The notes under the pieces are model-generated. The model saw only the letters and a program-made list of their open reading frames with translations. It searched no databases and had not been told where the DNA came from. A DNA stretch of 19,657 nt, from contig JBPCQA010000011.1 of the NCBI GenBank assembly GCA_050998615.1, forward strand, positions 1 to 19,657. Reading direction: 5' to 3'. Made by a program: the position numbers and the translations under genes. Within the stretch, counting starts at the first letter, position 1. Each line of letters starts with the position of its first letter. Shown piece by piece: positions 14,447 to 19,657 of the stretch. This stretch comes from JBPCQA01 sp050998615 (GTDB taxonomy: Bacteria; Actinomycetota; Actinomycetes; Propionibacteriales; Nocardioidaceae).

Positions 14447-15537
14447 TGACCCGAGCTCAGCAACGGCTGCGAGCAGTCGACGACGAGGCGATCCTCGGGA
14501 AGCTCGACTCTTCCCTGCGGGCACGCGCGTTGCCTCGTCGTACGGCGACCATCGCCGCGGTCGCCGCCGCGTTGCTCGCAACATCCCTGCACGTGGTGTG
14601 GGGCCTTGGCGTGGCGATCGCGGTAGTGGTGTGCTGGGCCGCCTACGTCGTTGGCCTCACTACGATCTCCCGGATTGTCGAGGGGGCCCGCAAGAGCAAG
14701 GACCGGCTGGCGACCAACCTGGTCGTCAGCGCGTTCGGTCTCGCGTTGTTGCCGCTCGCCTCGTTGCTGTGGAAGGTGGTCAGCAACGGTGCCCCGGTCC
14801 TGAACGCGACGTTCCTCACCAACTCGATGCGCAACGTGGTCGGTCCCGGCGGTGGCATCTACCACGCCGCTGCGGGCACGCTGCTGGTCACCGCGATGGC
14901 GGCGCTGATCTCGGTGCCGATCGGCTTGCTAACCGCGATCTATCTGGTGGAGTACAGCGACGGCGCGCTCGCCCGGGCTATCACGTTCTTGGTGGACGTG
15001 ATGACCGGGATCCCCTCGATCGTGGCCGCCCTGTTCGCCTACGCGTTGTTCGTGGTCTTCTTCGGCGCGGGCGTCCGGATGGGGCTTGGCGGCGCGGTGG
15101 CGCTGTCGGTGTTGATGGTTCCGCTGGTCGTGCGCTCGGCCGAGGAGATGCTCAAACTCGTGCCGACCGAGCTGCGCGAGGCGTCGTACGCCCTGGGCGT
15201 CTCCAAGTGGCGCACCATTGTCAAGGTCGTGACGCCCACCGCCATGGCCGGCATCGTCACCGGCATCACGATCGCCGTCGCGCGGGTGATCGGGGAGACG
15301 GCGCCGCTGCTGATCATCTGCGGTGCGACCGACTCGACGAACTTCAACCTGCTCAACGGCCGGATCATGACGCTGCCGGTCTACATCTACGGCCAGTACA
15401 AGAACCCCGGCATCCCGCCCCAGTTCAGCGAGCAACGCGCGTGGGGAGCCGCCTTGGTGCTGACGATCATCATCATGGCGTTGAGCCTGGTGGCGCGGCT
15501 GGTTTCCCATTTCCTCTCACCCAAGACAAGGGCCTGA
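14446..15537 (+). CDS. pstA: Phosphate ABC transporter permease PstA
   Basis: 363 residues. The core permease has SFLxN-like FLTNSMRNV, GTLLVTAMAALISVPIGLLTAIYLVEY, TFLVDVMTGIPSIVAALFAYALFVVF and the EAA loop LREASYALGVSKWRTIVKVV, then ARVIGETAPLL typical of PstA. It is longer than the usual 280-300 residues. About 90 extra N-terminal residues include two additional hydrophobic segments (TIAAVAAALLATSLHVVW and VAIAVVVCWAAYVVGL). The start is GTG 14446, which overlaps the pstC stop by one base. The frame is open far upstream, but that part lies inside pstC. With PstC it forms the channel for phosphate. Confidence 0.95.
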   Translation: MTRAQQRLRAVDDEAILGKLDSSLRARALPRRTATIAAVAAALLATSLHVVWGLGVAIAVVVCWAAYVVGLTTISRIVEGARKSKDRLATNLVVSAFGLALLPLASLLWKVVSNGAPVLNATFLTNSMRNVVGPGGGIYHAAAGTLLVTAMAALISVPIGLLTAIYLVEYSDGALARAITFLVDVMTGIPSIVAALFAYALFVVFFGAGVRMGLGGAVALSVLMVPLVVRSAEEMLKLVPTELREASYALGVSKWRTIVKVVTPTAMAGIVTGITIAVARVIGETAPLLIICGATDSTNFNLLNGRIMTLPVYIYGQYKNPGIPPQFSEQRAWGAALVLTIIIMALSLVARLVSHFLSPKTRA

Positions 15538-15540
15538 GCC

Positions 15541-16356
15541 ATGACGACCGTCGTACCGGAAAGACACCGCAAGACCACCATGGCCACGAGCATCGATGTC
15601 AGCGATCTCAACGTCTACTACGGGAAGTTCCTCGCGGTCGAAGGGGTGACGGTGCCGATCGCGGCGCGCTCGGTCACCGCGCTGATCGGCCCGTCAGGCT
15701 GCGGCAAGTCCACGTTCCTGCGGGTGCTGAACCGGATGCACGAGGTGATACCGGGCGCTCGGGTGGAGGGCAAGGTGCTCATCGACGGACAGGATCTGTA
15801 CGACGCGGACATCGACCCGGTCGAGGTGCGCCGCAAGATCGGCATGGTCTTCCAACGCCCCAACCCGTTCCCGACCATGTCGATCGCGGAGAACGTGCTG
15901 GCCGGAAAGAGGCTCAACGGCAAGTTGCTGAAGTCTGAGGCCGAGGCCGTGGTGGAGCGTTCGCTGAGCTGCGCGAACCTGTGGGACGAGGTGAAGGACC
16001 GGCTTAACCGGCCGGGGTCCAGCCTGTCCGGTGGGCAGCAGCAGCGGTTGTGCATCGCCCGGGCGATCGCGATCGAGCCGCAAGTGTTGTTGATGGACGA
16101 GCCATGCTCCGCGCTGGACCCGATCTCGACGAGCGCGATCGAAGACCTGATCCATCAGCTGAGGCAGAGCTACACGATCGCGATCGTGACCCACAACATG
16201 CAACAGGCGGCGCGGGTGTCGGAGACCACCGCGTTCTTCAACCTCGCGGGAGTGGGCGGACCGGGCCGGCTGGTCGAGTACGGCCCGACCGCGAAGATCT
16301 TCTCCAACCCCGACAACGCGGCCACCGAGGACTACATCTCCGGCCGCTTCGGCTGA
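15541..16356 (+). CDS. pstB: Phosphate ABC transporter ATPase PstB
   Basis: 271 residues with all ABC ATPase motifs: Walker A GPSGCGKST (about 52-60), Q-loop VFQRPNPFP, signature LSGGQQQR, Walker B VLLMDEPCSALD and the switch His in IVTHNMQQAARVSE. The NPFP after the Q-loop and the C-terminal YGPTAKIFSNPDNAATEDYISGRFG mark it as PstB. ATP hydrolysis drives phosphate uptake through PstCA. The ATG at 15541 lies three bases after pstA and is preceded by AGGG. A second ATG at 15580 would remove 13 residues. No phoU follows. The next gene is on the other strand 87 bp away, so the operon ends here. Confidence 0.97.
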   Translation: MTTVVPERHRKTTMATSIDVSDLNVYYGKFLAVEGVTVPIAARSVTALIGPSGCGKSTFLRVLNRMHEVIPGARVEGKVLIDGQDLYDADIDPVEVRRKIGMVFQRPNPFPTMSIAENVLAGKRLNGKLLKSEAEAVVERSLSCANLWDEVKDRLNRPGSSLSGGQQQRLCIARAIAIEPQVLLMDEPCSALDPISTSAIEDLIHQLRQSYTIAIVTHNMQQAARVSETTAFFNLAGVGGPGRLVEYGPTAKIFSNPDNAATEDYISGRFG

Positions 16357-16443
16357 TCCTCCTCCCCGTCGAGCCGTCAGCTTTTTCCCGCCGACCCGCC
16401 AAGTTTTTCCGGTCGAGCGGAGTCGGTGGCAGCAGCGGCTGGC

Positions 16444-16791
16444 TCAGGCGTAGCCGAGCTCGTGCAGGCGCTCATCGTCGATGCCGAAGTGGTGGGCGAT
16501 CTCGTGGACGACGGTGATCTGCACTTGCCGGCGTACGTCGTCTGGGCTAGCGCTAACTCGCAGGATCGGGACCCGGTAGATCGTGATCCGGTCCGGAACG
16601 GCCATTACATACGCCGTGTCGCGTGATGTCAGCGGCACGCCTTCGTACAGACCCAGCAGGTTGTCCCGGCCGGGCGCCCCGTCCTCTACGAAAATCGCGA
16701 CGTTGTCCATGACGGCCGCGATCTCGGCAGGAAGCGTGTCAAGTGCGTCGGCGACCAGCCCGTCGAACGCCTCGCGAGACACATCCATCAT
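16444..16791 (-). CDS. Zincin-like metallopeptidase family protein
   Basis: 115 residues of the small actinobacterial metallopeptidase family (zincin_1, formerly DUF1025). The N-terminal half is FDGLVADALDTLPAEI with NVAIFVEDGAP, then LLGLYEGVPLT and DRITIYRVPILR. The catalytic HEIAHHFGIDDERLHELGY follows near the C-terminus and provides two zinc His and the Glu of HExxH, with D/E ligands further on. Members are soluble and their substrates are unknown. ATG 16789-16791 is used and ATG 16786-16788 is the alternative. It stands alone between pstB (convergent, 87 bp with two T-runs and no clear hairpin) and the tRNA genes. Confidence 0.9.
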   Translation of the reverse strand: MMDVSREAFDGLVADALDTLPAEIAAVMDNVAIFVEDGAPGRDNLLGLYEGVPLTSRDTAYVMAVPDRITIYRVPILRVSASPDDVRRQVQITVVHEIAHHFGIDDERLHELGYA

Positions 16792-16867
16792 CGCGCTAGC
16801 CTACGTTGGCTTGGCCCAGGGCTGCGGCTGGCCGAGACGGCCGAGACAGGGCACCGATGCCAGGGTT

Positions 16868-16895
16868 TTGTGCCACTACCCAGAGCCCCTATGCT
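16868..16895 (+). promoter_or_regulatory. Probable promoter of the tRNA-Glu/Asp genes
   Basis: TTGTGC (16868-16873) and TATGCT (16890-16895) are -35/-10-like hexamers with 16-bp spacing. They place the start at about 16902, some 57 bases before tRNA-Glu. Nothing else gene-like is seen in 16792-16958. Confidence 0.4.
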
Positions 16896-16958
16896 GGTCC
16901 GGTCCCCGACGGTCTCCCTCCGGATGCCCGGACGTGGAGCCCGCCGGCAGGGCTTCGA

Positions 16959-17031
16959 GCCCCCATCGTCTAGTGGCCTAGGACGCCGCCCTTTCACGGC
17001 GGCAGCACGGGTTCGAATCCCGTTGGGGGTG
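16959..17031 (+). tRNA. tRNA-Glu (TTC)
   Basis: A full cloverleaf can be drawn. Acceptor GCCCCCA pairs with TGGGGGT (17024-17030), the anticodon loop is CTTTCAC between GCCGC-type stem strands, and the T-arm is CGGG-TTCGAAT-CCCG. The discriminator is G. CCA is not encoded. It is the first of three clustered tRNAs. Confidence 0.95.
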
Positions 17032-17061
17032 CTTGGTGCGCTATCGTTACGCGCGACAACC

Positions 17062-17077
17062 GCACCCATCTGGGTGC
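17062..17077 (+). other. Small hairpin between tRNA-Glu and tRNA-Asp
   Basis: GCACCC-ATCT-GGGTGC forms a 6-bp stem with a 4-base loop (or 7 bp with a tight loop) in the 53-bp spacer. It lacks a T-run, so a processing signal is more likely than a terminator. Confidence 0.45.
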
Positions 17078-17084
17078 ACAACCT

Positions 17085-17158
17085 GGCCCCGTAGCGCAGT
17101 TGGTTAGCGCGCCGCCCTGTCACGGCGGAGGTCGCGGGTTCGAGTCCCGTCGGGGTCG
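17085..17158 (+). tRNA. tRNA-Asp (GTC)
   Basis: Acceptor GGCCCCG pairs with CGGGGTC (17151-17157, one G-T pair). The D-arm is GCGC...GCGC, the anticodon loop is CTGTCAC, and the T-arm is GCGGG-TTCGAGT-CCCGT (its outer pair is G-T). The discriminator is G. It is probably co-transcribed with tRNA-Glu 53 bp upstream. Confidence 0.95.
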
Positions 17159-17173
17159 CCGTGTGGTCGGCTG

Positions 17174-17206
17174 GACGCCTCGCCTGAGAGATCAGTGCGA
17201 GGCGTT
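17174..17206 (+). terminator. Strong hairpin after tRNA-Asp
   Basis: GACGCCTCGC (17174-17183) and GCGAGGCGTT (17197-17206) form a 10-bp stem with one G-T pair and a 13-base loop, 16 bases after the tRNA. No poly-T follows, as is usual for actinomycete terminators. Confidence 0.55.
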
Positions 17207-17320
17207 CGGTTGTCGTCGTACGCCGGTCTGCCTCGGCTCTTGCTTGGAAGGCGAGGTCGGGAACGCATCGACGCGCTGCGGTACAGTGTCCCGCGTCGTG
17301 GGCTGCGCCTCACGTCGGAT

Positions 17321-17394
17321 GGCCAGGTAGCTCAGTCGGTACGAGCGTCCGACTGAAAAGCGGAAGGTCGCCGGTTCGATCCCGGCCCTGGCCA
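17321..17394 (+). tRNA. tRNA-Phe (GAA)
   Basis: Acceptor GGCCAGG pairs with CCTGGCC (17387-17393). The D-arm is GCTC...GAGC, the anticodon loop is CTGAAAA (anticodon 17355-17357) and the T-arm is GCCGG-TTCGATC-CCGGC. The discriminator is A. The anticodon stem TCCGA/GCGGA has an A-G mismatch at the pair closing the loop (31-39), where C-G would be expected. A possible -10, TACAGT (17282-17287), suggests its own promoter. It marks the start of the accessory region to the right. Confidence 0.92.
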
Positions 17395-17477
17395 CTCTCG
17401 TACCCGCCGGTGAACGCGGCTCTGGCCTGCCTGGTTATGCCCTCACGGCAATTGTGGGCTGCCTCGACTAACAGCTC

Positions 17478-17645
17478 GTGCACAGTGTCGAGCCGGAGAA
17501 ACGCGGCTGGCCGCGGGTGCCGTTCGTGGGGATCGCAGAGACATACATCTTGCGCCCACTACGTCAGCTACGCATGCCCATGCATGACATCGCCCGAGCT
17601 GCGCAGATTGTCCGTGAAGAGTTCACCAACGAATATGCCCGGCAG
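17478..17645 (+). pseudogene. DUF433/VapB45-like antitoxin fragment
   Basis: The frame from GTG 17478 reads EKRGWPRVPFVGIAETYILR, then PLRQLRMPMHDIARAAQIVREEF and TNEYARQ before running into unrelated Arg-rich sequence to a stop at 17703-17705. 'SFVGLAEAYVLxALRxxGVPMxRIRPAxxxLREEFG' is the conserved second half of DUF433-containing antitoxins of the VapB45 type. The N-terminal helix-turn-helix half is missing, and the C-terminal part is overwritten by antisense of the HepT-like gene. I read it as a truncated antitoxin. No VapC45-like toxin lies beside it. Confidence 0.5.
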
Positions 17646-17656
17646 CGCGGCCGTAG

Positions 17657-18091
17657 TCACCGCCGCCGCAGCCACTCCGAGGCGGTGCGCACATACGACC
17701 GGTAGTCGATGCTCGCCTTGCGTGCCGCCAGGACGACCAGCTCCAGGTCGACGTCGACATACTCAGGAGCCAGCACATTGCGCAACCCGACGGAAGGCTG
17801 CAAAGTGGCGGACAACTCCCGGTCGATGAGGCCGGCCGCGGCGGCGAGGTCGAACGACGAGCGGTAGTCCGCTGGTGCTTTGCCCAGCACGGTTGCCGAG
17901 ACGTGACCGTTGACGGACACCGCCAGCTCGACGATCTGTGACAAGATCCGTTCGATGGCATGTCGGAGCATCCGGTCCCGCGTCAGCAATTCCCCGGTGA
18001 GCTCGCCTGCGCGTTCGAGATCGTCGAGCAGTTCGTCGATGAGCCGAAGCCGCGCCTGCACCACACCGGTGTCGAGGTCACGCGGCGTCAT
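17657..18091 (-). CDS. HepT-like (DUF86) protein with altered catalytic motif
   Basis: 144 residues of the HepT/DUF86 helical family. They comprise long N-terminal helices (ARLRLIDELLDDLERAGEL), RDRMLRHAIERILSQIVELA, DYRSSFDLAAAAGLIDREL, GLRNVLAPEYVDVDLELVV and the C-terminal DYRSYVRTASEWL. HepT toxins are HEPN RNases with an R-x4-6-H motif, usually RNVLVHxY, and are silenced by the MntA nucleotidyltransferase, which modifies the Tyr. Here the motif is R-N-V-L-A-P-E-Y: Arg and Tyr remain but the catalytic His is Pro. RNase activity is therefore unlikely. ATG 18089-18091 overlaps the stop of the upstream ORF (ATGA), so the pair is translationally coupled. The longer frame upstream of this ATG has no homology. 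Confidence 0.72.
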   Translation of the reverse strand: MTPRDLDTGVVQARLRLIDELLDDLERAGELTGELLTRDRMLRHAIERILSQIVELAVSVNGHVSATVLGKAPADYRSSFDLAAAAGLIDRELSATLQPSVGLRNVLAPEYVDVDLELVVLAARKASIDYRSYVRTASEWLRRR

Positions 18092-18288
18092 TTCGACATC
18101 AGTTCCAGCTCGACTCGGCGCATCTCGTCGGTGTCGAGCCGTTGCATGATCGCGGCGATCTGTTCGTTCGCGAACCGTCCCGGGTGTGCTTCGGCCAACA
18201 CCGCCGAGCCGACCAAGGCACGCCGCCTGAGACAACACGGGCAGTCAGATGCATACCTGTAATGAAGCACGCCGTAGGCCGATCCCAA
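18088..18288 (-). CDS. Small ORF upstream of and overlapping the HepT-like gene
   Basis: Up to 66 codons from TTG 18286-18288, ending in TGA that overlaps the next ATG by four bases. The C-terminal half (VGSAVLAEAHPGRFANEQI, then AAIMQRLDTDEMRRVELELM) is protein-like, helical and acidic. The N-terminal part, with CPCC and several Arg, looks less natural, so the real start may be further in. Its position is that of the antitoxin in a HepT operon, yet no nucleotidyltransferase motif (GSxARG...SDxD) is visible. It could be a remnant of MntA, an unrelated antitoxin, or a decayed gene. I do not recognise it. Confidence 0.4.
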   Translation of the reverse strand: MGSAYGVLHYRYASDCPCCLRRRALVGSAVLAEAHPGRFANEQIAAIMQRLDTDEMRRVELELMSK

Positions 18289-18321
18289 TCGGAACGAGCC
18301 AGCGGTCAGACTTACCCCCGG

Positions 18322-18346
18322 ATGACACTGTCGTCATGGTGGTCAT
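18322..18346 (-). promoter_or_regulatory. Inverted repeat upstream of the HepT-like operon
   Basis: ATGAC (18322-18326) and GTCAT (18333-18337) are inverted with 6-bp spacing, and a second GTCAT follows at 18342-18346. The site lies between the 3' end of the ATPase gene and the start of the small ORF, where an autoregulatory operator of a toxin-antitoxin operon would sit. Confidence 0.4.
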
Positions 18347-18347
18347 C

Positions 18348-19461
18348 TCAGACATCAGCGGCGGCGTGGTCGCGTAGGTACTCCCGCAGGTAGGGCAGCG
18401 CGAAGTCGACGTAGCCGTGGCGGGTGGGGTAAATCAGCTCGGCCACGATCAGGCGCAGCCGGTACTGACTGGCGTAGTTGACGTCGACGTCAAGCCGTTG
18501 CTGGATGTCGGCCATTTTGGACGGTCCGTTGTCGTGGGCCATCGCCAGAAGGAACGACTTGTCGATGTCCGACGCGGCGCTGAGCGCAGGCTCGTGGATG
18601 AGCGTTCCGAGACGACGGCGTGCTCGGGTGACGCCGAGCGTCGCGTCCTCGACGGTGATCTCGGCTGCTGTGGGATGCAGCCGCCAGGTTTGTGCGCCCA
18701 CGAGCTGCAGCAGGAAGGGGTAGCCGCTGGCCCCGTCGACCATGACCTGAAGTGCGGCGCCGCCGATGCTTCGACCGGCCGTCTCGATGGGCTCCCGGAA
18801 GGCGCGTTGTACCTCGGAGCGTTGAACTGAACCCAGACTGTGGCGCTCAGCGCGGCGCAGGAAGGTGAGGACCTCGTCGTTGGCGACGTCGCTGACGCTG
18901 GCGGCCAGTCCGGCGCCGGCGAACGCGAGTTCGCGGCCTTCCCGGAACGCATGCTGCACTGTGGTGGCGACCTCGCGCAGCTCCCCGACTTGGTTTTGGT
19001 GGATTTCATCGAGGGTGACCAGGACGCCGGTGCCGTGTTCGACGAGCAGATCGGTCAGCAGCTCGATCTGATTGCGTAGGCCAGCCCGGACGATGTGGGT
19101 CTCGATGGTGTCCCAGGCGACGGACCCGACATTGAGTGGAGCCGTGACACCGGTCATGCGGCGGCGAACTGCCTCCGGGTCGAAGCTGCGCAGCAGGCGG
19201 GGGAGATGCTGCTGGGTGATCCGCGCCACGAACCCTGGCGTGGCCGTCTCGCTGATGACCAACCAGCCGCGCTCCTTCGCGCGGTCTTCAACCGCGTTGA
19301 GCATGACGGTCTTTCCGGCACCCCGTGCCCCTGTGTACAGCGTCGCGTCCGGACGCCCCTGGGCCGTCTTCGAGCGCCTCGACGAAGTCTTCGAGCACGC
19401 CATCGCGGCCGACCAGCAACGGCGGGCTCACTCCGAAGCTCGCATGGAATGGGTTCGGCAT
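18348..19461 (-). pseudogene. AAA ATPase (actinobacterial ATP-binding protein), one frameshift
   Basis: The N-terminus MPNPFHASFGVSPPLLVGRD, then LEDFVEALEDGPGASG, starts at ATG 19459-19461. The rest, from TLYTGARGAGKTVMLNAV onward, is in another frame, and the change lies near 19341-19350. Joined, they make about 370 residues, the normal length of this family. Motifs are Walker A GARGAGKT, Walker B VLVTLDEIHQ, an AFAGAGL sensor region, and a C-terminal winged-helix part (SKMADIQQRLDVDVNYASQY, then the Y-V-D-F-A-L-P-Y-L-R-E-Y end). The fold resembles Orc1/Cdc6- or STAND-type ATPases and the role is unknown. The break separates the N-terminal segment from the ATP site, so the gene is broken unless the shift is a sequencing error. 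The remaining frame has no credible start. Confidence 0.8.
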
Positions 19462-19482
19462 GTAGGCACCGTACACCGTTGC

Positions 19483-19508
19483 TTTAGAGTCCTTTAGAGT
19501 TTTTAGAG
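19483..19508 (+). repeat. Three phased TTTAGAG repeats at the ATPase promoter
   Basis: TTTAGAG occurs at 19483-19489, 19493-19499 and 19502-19508, 10 and 9 bp apart, so all three face the same side of the helix. On the ATPase coding strand this is CTCTAAA, starting about 22 bases before the start codon. The phasing and place suggest an operator bound by an oligomeric regulator, perhaps the ATPase itself through its winged helix. Confidence 0.6.
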
Positions 19509-19534
19509 CCAGCTAGACCCGCTAGCCGATGGCG

Positions 19535-19657
19535 GACTCAATCGGTCGTTGCAACACCCCTACTGATGTGAGGTGTTGTGGATGTGGTCGAAGAAGGAAC
19601 TGATCGAGAAGCAGGCTCGGTTCTGGCAGGTCATTGCTGGGGGCTCGACACTGCAGG
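19535..19657 (+). mobile_element. Left part of an IS30-family element (cut by window edge)
   Basis: A likely terminal region (ATCGGTCGTTGCAACACC, 19541-19558) is followed by a short leader and the start of an IS30-like transposase. CAACACC (19552-19558) is repeated in inverted form as GGTGTTG (19572-19578), giving a hairpin that would enclose the region just before the start codon. The outer boundary is uncertain because the other end is not in the window. Confidence 0.5.
19582..19657 (+). CDS. IS30-family transposase, N-terminal part (partial)
   Basis: From ATG 19582 the frame reads MWSKKELIEKQARFWQVIAG followed by GSTLQ at the window edge. '(E)KQxRFWxLIAxGxSTxxAAxxVGVS' is the usual start of actinobacterial IS30 transposases, just before the helix-turn-helix, and the FWxxIAxGxS core is visible. 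Catalytic DDE residues lie outside. A GAGGTG (19570-19575) stands before the start but is partly within the inverted repeat. Only 25 residues support the call. Confidence 0.6.
   Translation, partial: MWSKKELIEKQARFWQVIAGGSTLQ

Noticed and set aside
14394..15938. Large 514-codon plus-strand frame over pstA and pstB
   Set aside because: An Arg/Gly/His-rich shadow of two clear genes in a high-GC genome.
16357..16443. Terminator between pstB and the metallopeptidase gene
   Set aside because: Two T5 runs are present, but I could not form a convincing stem before either.
17062..17077. Hairpin between tRNA-Glu and tRNA-Asp as a terminator
   Set aside because: Short stem, no T-run, and the second tRNA has no clear promoter of its own.
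17657..18238. Longer 193-residue version of the HepT-like protein
   Set aside because: The first 49 residues are Arg-rich and overlap the coupled upstream ORF. ATG 18091 fits family length and the ATGA overlap.

Overview
The window is high-GC DNA from an actinomycete (Actinomycetota). The signs are strong G/C third-position bias with frequent GTG/TTG starts, a DUF222-HNH ('13E12'-type) gene, tRNAs without an encoded CCA, 11-bp direct-repeat PHO boxes of the Streptomyces type, and a CRP/GlxR-like operator. Genus cannot be fixed from sequence reading alone.

Left edge (1-235): the last 34 codons of an IS110-family transposase and about 80 bp of its right end abut the 3' part of a tRNA-Lys gene whose 5' half is missing. 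Then, on the minus strand, come bioY and a possible small membrane ORF. On the plus strand lie an MFS transporter broken by three frameshifts and an intact DUF222-HNH gene that appears to be read from a leaderless transcript.

Middle (3.9-10.5 kb): a DMT/EamA-type transporter (minus); a zinc alcohol dehydrogenase relic that has lost almost its whole body; a Tat-exported phospholipase C-like phosphoesterase; and a YfcE-type metallophosphoesterase. A 'graveyard' at 7.14-7.60 kb holds tails of a membrane protein and a GNAT acetyltransferase, followed by the structured left end and first 15 codons of an IS110 element. The relic's ribosome binding site now sits in front of an uncharacterised helical protein. 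A MalY/PatB C-S lyase (minus) and a multi-spanning membrane protein (plus, behind a CRP-like site) follow.

Phosphate block (10.5-16.4 kb): a PhoD-like phosphatase (minus) diverges from pstS-pstC-pstA-pstB (plus). Three 11-bp PHO-box units lie between them, so PhoP probably controls both. With the phospholipase C and the metallophosphoesterase nearby, the window is rich in phosphate-scavenging functions. No phoU is present.

Right end (16.4-19.66 kb): a small zincin-like metallopeptidase (minus), then tRNA-Glu, tRNA-Asp and tRNA-Phe. Beyond tRNA-Phe is accessory, decaying DNA: a DUF433/VapB45-like antitoxin fragment, a HepT-like toxin whose catalytic His is replaced by Pro, a small overlapping upstream ORF, a frameshifted AAA ATPase with three phased TTTAGAG repeats at its promoter, and the start of an IS30-family element running off the window.

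The most interesting items are the IS110 left-end relic with a possible bridge-RNA fold reused as a gene leader, the tRNA-Lys gene cut by an IS110 right end, and the degenerate HepT. No wholly new multi-gene system could be demonstrated.
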